Origin: Euglena gracilis
Lineage: Eukaryota > Euglenida > Euglenophyceae > Euglenales
DNA: 64,000 nucleotides
Direction: 5' to 3'
Assembly: GCA_039621445.1 (NCBI GenBank)
Contig: CP154956.1
Coordinates: 95,732,406 to 95,796,405 of the forward strand
Part shown: piece after piece, positions 51,501 to 61,570 of the stretch
Numbering within the stretch: the stretch's first letter is position 1
Layout: the number at the start of each line of letters is the position of its first letter
Program-made: the position numbers and the translations under genes
The notes under the pieces: model-generated
What the model saw: only the letters and a program-made list of their open reading frames with translations
Databases searched by the model: none
Told to the model about the DNA's origin: nothing

Positions 51501-54500
51501 GCGACTGAAAAAAAATTCCGGGAACCGGGCTGGGATCATGGTGATGGACCCCCTTGGGAGGTGAGGGGACGTGATCCAGAATCCCCCTGGCGCAGGAGGG
51601 TCCAGGATTTTCTTAAGGGCATACACGTTCCCTGGAGGCAGGGTTTGTCACAAGGATAACCTTTCTTTGGCCATGGGAGAGCGGCTGACTGGTTTTCAAA
51701 AGTGATTGACAAGGTTTTTTTTTGAAAGTAGGAAGTGATCAGCAATTGTATGGTGGGGGCAAAGGAGGGGGGTGAAATGCTTGGGAACATGTGCGCTGCT
51801 GATGAAGTATTTGGACCAGATTGAGGAACCCCCTTGATGGTTTTGAGTACACCCCAATGTCGCCAGGGCAGGGAGTGGCTGACTGGTTCTTGAACCCCAA
51901 GAATTTCTGAGGGGGGTCCGACTGGCCTTCCAAGCACCAACCCTCTCAGACAGGGTTCGATATACCTGCCCCACTTGGAAATTGCCAACTGTGTTGGTGT
52001 GTGAGTGTGTTTATTATTATTTTGTCAAATTATTTTTTCGGGTTTTTTCATTTTTCCCAGGAATTTCTGGAGTTCTAGTGGAAGTGGTGTTGACAAAGAA
52101 GAATGCTGTCCTCCGTAAGGGTAACCCCCCCCCCAAGGTTTCCAGCCCCACCCCGTATGCACAAAGTGCTGCACTTGCACAAAGTTGTGTGTATTTTTGC
52201 CCAGAAGAAGCACTGCTGCTGTTTCTGCCCACATTCCCCTGTCCACACGTCTGCCAAACCCCCCCCATGGCCGAAAGGAATCACTTAAACCTCCTCCCCA
52301 TCCTGGTGAAAGGGGGTTCGTCCACCACCCCTTCCCATTTTCCTGGGGGCGCTAATTGTTAGGTCGAACTTGCTTTTCGACATTTCGTGTGCTGAAGGTG
52401 TTTTCTTTGATGGTGCCGTTAGGAGTGAGGATCTGGCCACCCTGCCTGCCTCCCCATGGGGGGTGGGGGCTCGATTACACCTTCCCCTGGCCTTCCTGTT
52501 CAACCCTGAGCCTCCCCTCCCCGGCACAGATGCCTTGTCCTGGACGAGGGGGACTGCATGCTGACAGGCGGGTTTGCAAAGAACGTCCGGGCCATTATGG
52601 ACGCCTGCAGTGTGCACCCCCAGCACAGCGTGTGTCACAGCAGGGATATCACGCATGATCATGAGGGTCATCAGTGTGATTGCTATTTCCCACTCCGGAA
52701 AATCTGTTTCGTCCCGTGGTGTGCATTCTCCAGATCTTCAACCTCAAATTAACTTCAACTGCGAATTACTTCAAATGATCTTCAATTTTCCATTCGCAGC
52801 ATTTCCATGGTGTGGGGATGCGTGCGCGCGCGTGTGCTCGTGCCTGTGCCGCAGCCAGTGAAGCCGTGCGGATTGCGAATTGGGCGGGGTCGGACCCACC
52901 GTGGGGCACAGGCCACCCCAAGCGGCGGCTGCTCTTCCTCTCCGCCACGGTGTCCGCGCCAGTGGTGGACGTCATGCTGTCGTTTACGCGGCGGGAGCTG
53001 TTCGTCAAGGTGGGCAAGGTGTGGGCTCTGGGCTGCCGATGCCATCGCAGGACAGCAGATAACCACCCGTAAATTCGGAGGTCGTGTGAAACATAGTTCC
53101 CCCACAATAAGTCAGGACCACATTTTTCAAGGTTTATCATGCATTACTAAGTTAATGTATGCTTTTGTTTTTTAAGTATATTTTTATTTTGATGCATTTA
53201 TATATACAGTTTTATGCTTGTGTGAATGTATGCATGTGTGCACACATCTGCATAGGATGTGCACAAGCGGATAATAACATGCCAATGTCGACAAATCATG
53301 TCAACTCCGTTCATATCAAATATGTGCATCTGCATTTTTTCTGTTTGGGTGTTTTGGGTGCATTTTGACGGACAGCTGGCTCTGAGACATCAAAAAATGC
53401 CATGCTTTTCCATTTCACTTCTGTAAACCCCCCTCCCAAATAACACCTGGGGTCTGATTTCGAGCGCCGAAGTGACCCCCCCCTGTTTTCCTTTGGTTTT
53501 CCATGTAAAAATGACACCCCCCCAAAATAACACCCAAATAACACCCCCCCCTGCCTGGGGCCTGGGGGCCTGGGGCCCCAGTTCGGGTGCCCAAATAACA
53601 CACCGGGGGGGTGTTATTTGGGGTGGGGGGTTAAGATTGCCCCCTCCCTTCATCCCTCAACGCTCAAGCCAACAGCCAGGCCCAAACCCAGCCAGCCCAT
53701 GGGTTGCGGTGATGGTGCGTGCACGCCGGCCGGCCCCACCCCAGGGCTGCACGGGAATCCTTAAACCCCCCGGAGTGGTGGGGTCCCCCCCCAACCCCTT
53801 CCTGTATTTCCCGTATTTCCCGTACTAGGGGCGCCGATTTTCAGGTTAAAGTTCTCTTTCGGCGCCGAAGGAGTTTCTTCCGTGCACGGCACTGTGGTAC
53901 ATCCCCCCCCCCTTGTCCTTGACACGCCTTGTCCATGACACACCCCCCGTGTCAACCGCACTTTTCCCGTACCTAAAAAGAGTAAAGTATTTTTGACACA
54001 CTTCACGTCTCTGGAGCTAATTGGTTGCCATTTTCTGCACAGAACCATGGCTTTGAACTCATCTTCTTTTGAGTTTGGTGATTTAGTGAGATGTGAGCAC
54101 TCCAATGGAGTTATTGTTGATGCTATGGTGATTGGGCCCTCAAACCGAGGTCCAGATTACTTGGCCATCATTTGGTGCATGTTTTGTGGTACGGTTCCCA
54201 TGACACGGCGTGTCCATGACACACCCCCCGTGTCAACCGCATTTTCCCCGTACTTTGGCGTGTCAAGGACAGGGGGGGAATGTAGGTGGGTGGGTCGACC
54301 TCCCGGCCCCGACCCTCTCGGGTGGGGGTCTGACCCCCCCCCCCCAATGCCTTCCCGGACAGCCCTGCCCAGCCAGCTCTGCTGCAGCACATGACTGAGC
54401 AAATTTGCCAAAGAGGCCAAAAATGGTAATTTTTGCCCAAATTGGTCAGCATGGCGAGGCCATCGCCCCATCAGCCCACGTTCACAGGGGTTGTAAAACC

Positions 54501-55847
54501 CTCCCCCCAAATAATACCCCCCCCAAATAATGCCCCCCCCCCCTCGGGGTCCGAATTCGGCGACCGGGTTAATACCCCCCCCCCCCGTTTCGGGCCGAAG
54601 GCCTGGATTTTGACCTGAAGATGTTGGTAAAAATCGCAATCTCTGACAAACAAATTATGAAAAAAATCGATTTTTCTGGATCATCTGGCCTCCAAAAAAA
54701 AGATAACTTCATAAAAAGTACAAAAAATGCCCCCAAAGGGGATCAAAAGACGCTATTTAGGGTCCTACAGGACTTCGAAAAATTTCAAAAATTTTGGGGT
54801 GCTATTACCCCCCCAAATAACACCCCCCGGGCGGAAAAAACAATACCCGGGGGTATCATTTGTGGGGGGTTTAACTTGTATAGTTCAAAGTTGGGGTCCG
54901 ATGCCACTCATTGTGATGTGAGCCGCCTCGTCCCCTTACCTGAGGCTGGGTTTGCTTCGCAGTCCAAAAGGGGTCAGGAAATGGAAAAGGCCTGCTCGCA
55001 TGGGATTGGCCTGAATTTTGCACAGCGTGCTGCAGCAGAGCTGGCTGGGGCACTGCTGCGTGGGGCCAATGTGCACACCACCATCCCCACATCCCATGGG
55101 CTGTCAGAGGCTTTGGAGCTGGGGGTTGGGTGTGACCCCGCAAAATTCTCCGGTGCCCCAGTGTTTAGTTCCCCTTCTGTAAGAGCTCAAACAAGCATTC
55201 TTGCCCCAGAAAATTCCGAGTGTGAGTTCTGAATGTGACATTCTGGGAGGGATCACAACACAATATTTTGGCATACGCTCTTTCTCAGATCAGTACACTC
55301 CCACCAATGCTCTACCAAGAGGTCCTGAAGGTCGAGGAAGCAGACAAGGGCAGTGCTGAGGTGGAAGAGTGGCACACCAGGATGGAAAATCAGCCAACGA
55401 ATTGGGTGGGGAATCATTTGATGTGCCTGCACCTTTTGCCCTTTGTTTAAGCTCTTCCCTTGCAATAATTAGGTCCCAAATTCACGCGCATTCTGTTCTC
55501 TTTTTCAAGATCAGAATAGAACTGGCTGCGAACATGCAACAAAGGCCCTGTGAACCAAGTAAATATGAGCCACCGGTGTTCAGGATGTTTAAAATGAAAA
55601 TGGGGAAAATATGAAAATGGTGCAGACTAGAACAGTCAGTGCATAAAGAAATACAAGAAAAAGAAGCTCAGAGAGGCACAATGCAGTTGGATTTAGGGAT
55701 ATTGTTTTTGAGGGATCCTGTTGCATTTCTGCTTTGGCGAACCTCCAACCAAAAAAGGGGCTGGGCTTCCAATGGGCTCTCACAATTTCTCAATGGTGAC
55801 GCCACGCAGTCATACAATAAGACATGTGCACGCACACACAGACCAGT

Positions 55848-55936
<89 letters not shown>

Positions 55937-58900
55937 ATGAACACACGACAAGGATGCTGATTTGATGGGTGTGCACTGCTGAGGTTTGGAAGGCCAAATG
56001 AAGTTGACTGGTCTCAAAAGCAATTGATTGGTTTGTTTGTTTTTTTTACGTGGAACGTGAGCCCAGGGGGGTCCATTTCATATTTTTGTGAATTTTTTGC
56101 GCATTTTTTTCGCATTTTCGAACCTTTTTTCCACTTTTTTTTTCAGTGCATTTTTTCTTTTCTTTTTGACGTATTTTTTTTTCGTGATTTACTCAATCCT
56201 TCTCATTTTTGACCATTTTTGCATATATTTGCAATTTCGTGAGATTTTTGATTTTTGAAAATGTTTTTTTCCCTCATAATTCCATGCAGTTGTTGCAAAA
56301 TTGGTGCTATTTTTGCATGTTTTTGGACAGTATTCCATCTTCGTCATTTTTTGCTTTTTTTCCTGCATTTTTGCGCATTTTTTTCGCGGCCGGGTTAGCA
56401 CCTTCCCCCCACCCTGCATGAGCCCTGTGTAACGTGAAGCGATCGCCTGACCCCCCCCCCCTTAGCGCTGCAGTCGATGCAGCATTTGAACCGCGTGGTG
56501 CTGTCATCCCGCCTCCGCAACTGGAACGTGCTGGGTGTGACACTGTGAGCACAGTCAACCAGTAACTAGCGAGGCATTTTTTAGTCAGTGTCATCGATTC
56601 TTCATTTTTTTTTGCAAAAAGGATTGAAATGCTTCAGTATTTAATTCACCCAAGTGATCCAACCAATCCATGATTTGTTGAATTCTGTTGTGTTTTGTAT
56701 TTCATCATATGTTCGACAAATACATCCCAATTTGTGTATCGTATCTGGTAGTGATGATTTTGATGATGACCGCATTAGACAACAATGACACCTTCCTTTT
56801 TATGGTTGATAATGATGAGATTTATGATGTGATGGCAAGGAACTTGCAGTGACAAAAGTGGAAATTTCAAAATACCGGTTTGCGACTGTTATCCAAAATT
56901 AGGTGTTGCCCCCCTCCCCGACCCTCCACCCCTCGCAATGAGCAGGACGAGGACACGATGGCCAATGGGACGACATCGGACTGCTGGGGTTAGGGTTAGG
57001 GTCACGGTTAGGGTTATGGTTAGGCTACCACAAATTAGGCATCCCCCCCCACCCCCCACGGCCCCACAGTCTTCGTCAAGGACCACACCACGGCCGCCAA
57101 GGTGTCCCAGCAGCTGCGTGCAGACTGCCCCCGGGAGCGGTGCACCGTCGCCTCCAGCGCGTCGACATTTGAGCAGACGGAGGCCGGGGGCCTGTTGGGG
57201 GGGCAGGGAGGGCAGGCCGGCCGAAGGGGGGGGGGCACGTCAGGACCGTCCGGAAGTGACAGGACCTTTTTTTTTAATGTTTAAAGACCCAGGCCACTTT
57301 TTAAGCAGGTTTGCACCCCCAAAGGTACTTAAAGCCGGGGGCATTTTCGGTCAGGTTTTGGGGTGGCAACAGCACCTCCCCCAGTCGCCAAAGGTGCTGG
57401 GGCCCGAAGGGACATTTAAAAAGGAAATTTGCTTGGGTTGGCAGGTACCAGGACCCAAAACTAACCCACCACCCCGGGTAGGAGTGTGCCTGCTGTGGGC
57501 AGGCAACCCTCGGCACAAGGCCCCCCCCCCCCCCCGAGGTTGGTAAAAAAGAAGCCTGTGGGGACCTTCCCCCGGCCTTTTGGATGCGTATGATGGACCA
57601 GCCTAGAAATCAGACTGATCTGAGTCCGAAAAGTTGCCAAAACCCAAAAAAGGTTTCCATTTTCAAATGCTTGGGTTGTTGCATTAAAAGTTCATTCATA
57701 CGTGTGACAAAATTGAGAAGGGGGACAATGGCCCGCACATCCCAAGGACCCAAGTCACCACCCAAATAATATCTCCCTAATTGTTATTATTCGTCGCAAA
57801 AAGTTTCTCCAAATCCCAACAAAAAATTGGCAAAAATTCAAAAAGTATTCAAATTATTCAAAAAGATAAGATCCCCCTCAGAATTTTCGGGGATTATCCC
57901 AAAGATGGAAAATGCCCCCAAAATTGGATGATTTTTTGTGGAAATGAATTTTGTGGAGATGGATTCTTTGACATTTTTTCGATTTTTGTGTATGTTGCAT
58001 GTGTCAAAATTGTGCCATGGGTCTTGCCCGGCTGAAGGCCAGGCCAGAAATTTTTTCAAGGGTTTTCAGCAGATTTCCCCCTCTCCTCCTGCCAGCCCTT
58101 CGTCTGGACCAGGGGTTCCCGGGGGGTACCCGGGACCCCCCTAAAAAAGGTCAAATTTTTCCTTCTGGTGCTCCATTCCAAATTTTTTTTGCATTTTTTT
58201 GACAAATCTTTTGCCCAAAAGTTCCCAAACTGGCACTTTTGTCCAATTTTGGGTGCAATTTTTTTTGCCCCAGCGCTTTGCGCTTTCGTGCTGGTGCCAA
58301 ACATACGTCAATTTGACCCGCGCCACGGTTTAGGTACCCCCCCCTCCTGGTCTGGGGGTGCTTCAGAAAAATATGACCGCCGGGGGGTCCAGCCAGCCAG
58401 CCAGCAGCCTTTTTCCAGCCCCCCCCCCCCCAGGTCCTTCAGCGAGCTCCGAGTTGGTCGAATTTGGCCAGCACGAGGCTGCCCCCCCCCCCCCCCCGCC
58501 CTGCTGTCTGGTGGGCGGACCCCCGCAGCGGACTGCACTGGAGAAGTTCGGGAAGCGCACCATCCCCATCCTGGTGGCCACCGACATCGTGTCCCGCGGC
58601 ATCGGTATCTGCCCGTGGGGCAACCAGAGGCACCGTGCCCCCCCTCCCGACTTACCCCCCCCCTTTATCACCCCTGAAAGGTGACAGCAGGGGGGTGGGG
58701 TGCTCCCGAAGAAAACCACATGTGGGGTTGAAGGTATTTTTTCCTCGCGCGCCAGAAAAAATGCCAATTTGAGGGGCGGGTTTACCATTGCCCACCCCCT
58801 GATTGTAACCCCCCCCCTCAAATTGTCACCAAGGGGGTCTGGCAGAGCCCGAAGGCGTTTTCAGCTTTCAGTTCCCCCATGGTGTATTCCCTTTTAGTGC

Positions 58901-60193
58901 GTGTTCAATTTTGTTAGTCTTATTTACAAACAAATTTTCATATTCACTGGTTTCTCAAATAAAAAAAAATGTAATTTTAATCACCGCAACAACCATCATG
59001 TGCGGAAATCCCCGAAACCCTCTAGGCGGTGGGTGGGCAGGGGGGGGGGATTTCCGGGGACTTCGGGGGGGGGGGTCGGACCAGGACTTCCTGTTCAGCT
59101 TTGCCGGGGGTCAGTCGAATTCCGCCTGGCCAGCGCCCCAACGTTCTTTTGTTGCCAGTTTCCTCGTGGCTGTCTGTCACCCATTTGCTGGCAGATTTCC
59201 CGGCCGTGGAGGTGGTGGTGAACTACGACGCCCCAGACACCGTGGACGACTACATCCACCGGGTGGGGTGCGCTGCACGGAGTTTGGCACACACCCCAGG
59301 GCAGGGTTGCATTGACGTGGTCCTCGTATTTTGGCGCGGCCTTGTGTGGGAGGCTTCATCTTGTAGCTCCTGCCGCCGCTGTGATCATTCTTTTTTCATT
59401 TTTTTTTGTAGCCAGGCGTGCGATAGGGGTGGACAGTCAAATATGACTGAAGAATTGTTTTTCGTCTGTGCGGTTTGCGACTCCGAGGACTCTTCCTGTT
59501 CTTCCCTCGTTACTCATCACAAATTTTAGCAGAAATTTGTTTGGGCCTCTGCCTCCAAAGGGGTTCAGCCCACTGGCAACCCTCTTGAGTGTCATCCCCT
59601 ATTTGCAGCAGGGCAACAAGAATGAATGAGCAAATACAAACATACAATGCACAAATGAAAATGTCTGCTCCAAGCTGGGTTTCCCTGAGTCTCTACGAGT
59701 TGCGCCCCCGCCACCAGCCCCCTGCCGTTTGGGTCTAAATATACCCCCCCCTCCACCGCCCTCCGCCACTGCCCGGATCAGGGACGGTGGCCTTTTGTTA
59801 AGCTTGGACCCCCGGGGGAGGGGGAGGGAAGGGTGGATGGGTCCTGCCGGACCCCTGGGGGGAGGACCCCCTACCCCGCTGGAGGTGGGGTTTTGGTTGC
59901 TTTTTTTTGGCCCTTTCTCGCCGCGAAGCGCCGAAATGAAATTTGACCCCAAAATTTGACCCCAAAAAAGTGGGTCCCCCTGGGGCACCCTGGATGGGTG
60001 GGGGACCCCCGGTTTTCATAAAATCTCTGGTCCGGATCCAAAAATATCACCCCAGCCTGCCAAACCCCGGCAGGGCTCGCGCAGGGCGGCCGGGGATGGC
60101 GGTGTCGTACTTCAACGACAAGGCGTTGGCGCTGCGGCCCTTCCTCGGTGGCCTGCTGCGCACCAACGGTGTGCCGCTGCCAGCAGAGGAAGA
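45324..60193 (+). CDS. DEAD-box ATP-dependent RNA helicase gene, at least 12 exons, 5' partial
   Basis: Twelve + strand exons reconstruct the whole two-domain helicase core of about 400 residues. They carry a Q motif (RPSPIQ), motif I (S-S-P-T-G-S-G-K-T, spliced together), Ia (APTHILVRQI), Ib-region (VASPSRAV), motif II as LDEGD, III (LSAT), the interdomain link, IV (VLVFVKD), the Q-x-E-R-x-x-A-L-x-x-F helix, V (VATDIVSRGID, spliced together), the V-x-N-Y-D-A-P block and VI (HRVG, junction unclear, then RAGRPGMAVSYFND). Such enzymes bind and unwind short RNA duplexes using ATP. DEGD-C-M-L and the short C-terminus recall DDX59/RH41-type helicases, where D-E-[VA]-D-x-M-L occurs, but the subfamily is not certain. 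The N-terminus, cellular location and stop codon are not identified. It follows the OPR-like gene in the same orientation. Confidence 0.9.
46196..46288 (+). CDS. Helicase exon 2: motif I (Walker A)
   Basis: After CGCCGCAG it begins GGTCGGGGAAGACC, which with exon 1 gives PTGSGKTAAYVLPLLGLL. A Gly/Pro/Ala-rich stretch follows to 46288, phase 1, before GTGGTCC. Intervening DNA (45502-46195) has long opposing C and G homopolymer runs. Confidence 0.9.
46430..46645 (+). mobile_element. Degraded copy of the CAGGGCGGTCC element in helicase intron 2
   Basis: The sequence TGGTTTGGTGTTCACGATGG, CCCAAGGATGTCAGA, CCGATTCCGATTTG and GTGCCGGGACAGTGGGGACAG keeps the internal order of the family without termini. 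Confidence 0.45.
46772..46857 (+). CDS. Helicase exon 3: motif Ia
   Basis: After CTCCTCAG, two bases complete an Ala codon from exon 2, then APRVVILAPTHILVRQICGE and VAK. The P-T-x-[EI]-L-x-x-Q-I pattern of motif Ia is present with His-Ile in place of Arg-Glu. It ends in phase 0 before GTGTGC. Confidence 0.9.
48125..48159 (+). CDS. Helicase exon 4 (35 bp)
   Basis: After CCCAACAG in phase 0 it encodes LAADAPSKHFQ plus two bases of an Arg codon. It is called because the phase on both sides fits and the sequence suits the helix after motif Ia. A GC donor (GCAATT) joins to 48329 in frame. It is short, so support is moderate. Confidence 0.6.
48329..48472 (+). CDS. Helicase exon 5: motif Ib region
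   Basis: The exon encodes APSPIELYGIYGRNPPEPPA, AVDIVVASPSRAVSTF and QGGQWDLAQV. VASPSR stands where most relatives have TPGR. A GC donor at 48473 (phase 2) fits exon 6 and gives DLAQVCLVLDEGD. A GT donor at 48471 breaks the frame. Confidence 0.85.
48580..49545. mobile_element. Outer element with AATCACGAAT-type ends (boundaries uncertain)
   Basis: CACCAATTCGTGGCG and ACTAATCACAAACC, CACGACTAATCGCGAATCAC at the left, and TAATCACGAATGATCACGAA with AACACGAATTTGTGG at the right, are inverted and composed of the same short motif. The 48771-49059 palindrome is inserted inside. Related motif arrays occur at 6363-7331 and 62000-63295. Confidence 0.4.
48771..49059. mobile_element. 289-bp near-palindromic element with perfect 8-bp target duplication
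   Basis: Two arms of about 130 bp are reverse complements separated by about 20 bp. Both begin GGCAGCCCGAAACTACTG, carry a C-run/G-run hairpin, GGCCCAGTAGTT, a TTTTT tract, TTAATGATGGAATAGGGTTA and TTAGGGTTAGGCCTAA. GATGATAA flanks both sides exactly (48763-48770 and 49060-49067). It lies in helicase intron 5. It is non-coding and is called a fold-back or hAT-like MITE from structure alone. Confidence 0.85.
50630..51520 (-). repeat. Long dispersed repeat, copy 2 (inverted relative to 15.6-17.2 kb)
   Basis: It carries CCAAAACGGGAGGCCAGAGG, AAAACGCTCATTTTTGG, CGTCCGGGAGGCC, then two tandem-like blocks (51000-51130 and 51160-51320) with CCGTATCTCGGGC-AGGCGG and ATACCAGTAGATAG, and finally TTCGCGCGTGAATAACTCGG. 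In reverse complement this follows the order of 16085-16990. Confidence 0.65.
51675..51750 (+). repeat. TGACTGG dispersed repeat, copy 5
   Basis: GCTGACTGGTTTTC, AAAGTGATTGACAAGG, GAAAGTAGGAAGTG and CAGCAATTGTATGG match the 22485-22625 copy. Confidence 0.6.
52530..52609 (+). CDS. Helicase exon 6: motif II (DEGD)
   Basis: After CCGGCACAG it encodes CLVLDEGDCMLTGGFAKNVR and AIMDAC. Asp-Glu of the Walker B are kept; the third residue is Gly instead of Ala. It ends in phase 1 before GTGTGCACC, and the next exon has a matching two-base lead. Confidence 0.9.
52855..53009 (+). CDS. Helicase exon 7: motif III (SAT)
   Basis: After GTGCCGCAG it encodes SEAVRIANWAGSDPPWGTGH, then PKRRLLFLSATVSAPVVDVM and LSFTRRELFVK. 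S-A-T is the coupling motif. The donor is GTGGGC at 53010, or GTGTGG at 53019, which would add VGK and suits the family equally well; both keep phase 0. Confidence 0.9.
53426..53633. mobile_element. Poly-C / AAATAACACC hairpin-ended element, copy 4
   Basis: It starts TAAACCCCCCTCCCAAATAA and CACC, and ends CCCAAATAACACACCGGG then GGGGTGTTATTTGGGG and GGGGGGTTAA, a perfect terminal hairpin of about 15 bp arms. Internal units AATGACACCCCCCC and AAATAACACCC repeat the terminal motif. Confidence 0.7.
54490..54873. mobile_element. Poly-C / AAATAATACC hairpin-ended element, copy 5
   Basis: It starts TAAAACCCTCCCCCCAAATA and ends ACAATACCCGGGGGTATCAT then TTGTGGGGGGTTTAA. Its interior (CAAAAAATGCCCCCAAAGGG, ACAGGACTTCGAAAAATTTC) matches 3080-3150 of copy 1, so the two are full-length relatives. 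Confidence 0.65.
54900..55620 (+). other. Unrecognised coding-like stretch in helicase intron 7
   Basis: Three consecutive + strand open segments have codon-like composition. One reads NFAQRAAAELAGALLRGANV and THGLSEALELGVGCDPAKFS and stops near 55230; the next carries KVEEADKGSAEVEEWHTRME and stops near 55448; the last covers 55510-55613. No domain is recognised. It may be a decayed transposon gene, or a separate host gene inside the intron. Confidence 0.3.
55850..55935 (+). repeat. (AC)n microsatellite
   Basis: About 85 bp pure AC tract in helicase intron 7. Confidence 0.97.
56474..56534 (+). CDS. Helicase exon 8: interdomain link
   Basis: After GCGCTGCAG in phase 0 it encodes SMQHLNRVVLSSRLRNWNVL plus one base. 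The pattern S-[VM]-x-H-x-x-x-x-V-x-S-x-x-[KR]-x-W is typical of the segment joining the two RecA domains. It ends before GTGTGAC and joins exon 9 to give NVLVFVKD. Confidence 0.85.
56975..57025 (+). repeat. TTAGGG-like tract
   Basis: GGGGTTAGGGTTAGGGTCAC and GGTTAGGGTTATGGTTAGG lie just upstream of exon 9. Similar tracts occur at 8855-8880, 18986-19195 and in the arms of the 48771-49059 element. Confidence 0.8.
57070..57182 (+). CDS. Helicase exon 9: motif IV
   Basis: After GCCCCACAG it encodes VFVKDHTTAAKVSQQLRADC, PRERCTVASSASTF and EQTE. Ending at GAG with a GC donor (GCCGGG) and joining 58529 gives QTERTALEKFGK, the exact Q-x-E-R-x-x-A-L-x-x-F pattern of the family. No GT donor nearby has the right phase. 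Confidence 0.88.
58115..58290 (+). repeat. Dispersed repeat (CCCGGGACCCCCC / GGCACTTTTG), copy 2
   Basis: TACCCGGGACCCCCCTAAAA, GGTCAAATTTTTCCTTCTGG, AAATTTTTTTTGCATTTTTT and AACTGGCACTTTTGTCCAAT match 35824-36000 in the same orientation. Confidence 0.7.
58529..58604 (+). CDS. Helicase exon 10: motif V
   Basis: After CCCCGCAG it encodes RTALEKFGKRTIPILVATDI and VSRGI plus one base, cut before GTATCTG. Splicing to 59195 completes Asp, giving S-R-G-I-D, the usual motif V, so the junction is well supported. Confidence 0.92.
59195..59267 (+). CDS. Helicase exon 11: NYDAP block and motif VI start
   Basis: After GCTGGCAG it encodes DFPAVEVVVNYDAPDTVDDY and IHRVG. The GT donor at 59268 gives HRVG followed by ARAGRPG from exon 12. 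Reading on instead gives HRVGCAAR, with Cys for the first motif VI Arg. Either way the motif is not textbook. Confidence 0.88.
60074..60193 (+). CDS. Helicase exon 12: end of motif VI and C-terminal segment
   Basis: After CCCCGGCAG it encodes ARAGRPGMAVSYFNDKALAL and RPFLGGLLRTNGVPLPA. The end is uncertain: a GC donor at 60183 after CCA is possible, otherwise the frame stays open to about 60428. A segment at about 61100-61250 (ASDIYNAPRDLAVSDFLAPT) might be a following exon. Confidence 0.82.
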
Positions 60194-60249
60194 AGCAGAT
60201 TTCTTAAGCTGGAGGACGGCTGGATACCCTACCCCTCTTCCCAGGGGGG

Positions 60250-60368
60250 TCCAGCCAGCCAGCACCTTTTTTTCAGCCAGCACCTCCCAGCTGGGATGCG
60301 GACCCCCCCCTGGGGGGTCCGCTGACATAAAGCTTGGGCCTGCCCAGCAAAGCCGGGCTAGACCGAAA
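60250..60368 (+). repeat. CCAGCCAGCACC / GGGGGGTCCGCTGA dispersed repeat, copy 2
   Basis: GGTCCAGCCAGCCAGCACCT, AGCCAGCACCTCCCAGC, a C-run/G-run junction, GGTCCGCTGACATAAAG and CGGGCTAGACCGAAAAAAAG match 585-715 over about 115 bp in the same orientation. Confidence 0.75.
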
Positions 60369-61099
60369 AAAAGAAACTCACTCGAAAGTGTGCTTCATAT
60401 GGCAGAAAGCTTTCATTTTCCCCTCTAAAACACTTTTCTATGGGAAAGGAGTTTTCTTTTGGTCGGTATCTTTCGGTGTGACGTAGGCAAGTTGCTACAA
60501 TTAAATTCATGCATAAGTGACCCAAACCTTGTTTTTCTGGAACATGGGGTACAGCCGCAGTGTGCAGCAATGACTCCCTATGCTTTTATACGGAAATATG
60601 AAATCAGAACGATTTGGGGCAACATGGGCCGGCGTTGCTGCTTTCCCCTGCAAACACATTTCAAATAGCTGTGCATTGCCTGCTCCACTCTCTTATTCTT
60701 CCTCTGCACAGAGCAGGCAGTGCCAGATTTCCTGCAAACACCTGTCGGGGCGACCAGGGAGATGATGGGAAGCGATATCAAATCAGACAGAATCCTTCAA
60801 AAGACCGTTCTGTCGATGTTTTCTTTCCCCTGTCTGCCTCCCCGTATTATATTCCAAAAAAACAACATTTTTTGCAAGATTTCCATCAACAGATTTTGCT
60901 GCTTAGCCCAAAGTGGGACTCCAACACCAATTGTATAGTGCATTAACAAAATCATCGGTGAAATTTGGCACATCGTTTAAATATAGCAACTGAAGGATTA
61001 ATTGCAACAACATGCAATGTGCTGAGACATGCGTGAGTTCGACGCTTCAGTGATAAATGGTCCACTCAGCTTTCCACCCTTGCCCCCAACGGTCCCTGC

Positions 61100-61260
61100 C
61101 AGCAGCAGCCAGCGACATCTACAACGCCCCTCGGGACTTGGCCGTTTCTGATTTCCTGGCTCCGACATCACCTCTGCAACCACTTTCGCCCGTCGATGCT
61201 GTCCACGGTGGAATCGGTATTGTTTTCCGATTGGCAGATGGGTCTCGAGCACCACGTGTT
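61100..61260 (+). other. Possible C-terminal helicase exon, low support
   Basis: After a CAGCAGCAG run the + frame reads ASDIYNAPRDLAVSDFLAPT and DAVHGGIGIVFRLADGSRAP. Joined from 60165 (GT donor, phase 1) it would give LLRTNASDIYNAP. There is no family support for this tail. Confidence 0.25.
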
Positions 61261-61339
61261 TACCCGCCCATGGGACCACCTGCTCACTCATCCACCCCAC
61301 TTCCACCCACAAACACATTTACAAATGCGCTCGTGCACG

Positions 61340-61434
<95 letters not shown>

Positions 61435-61570
61435 TGCGGGGACACGCACGTACGCACGCACACACATCGCGCGTGCGGACACGGACACACACGCACACAC
61501 ATGCACGCACGCACGCATGCACGCATGCACGCACACCCACACACGCACGCACGCACGCACGCACACACAG
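61340..61570 (+). repeat. (AC)n and (GCAC)n microsatellite
   Basis: AC tract to about 61435, then degenerate ACGCAC/GCATGC units. Confidence 0.95.
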
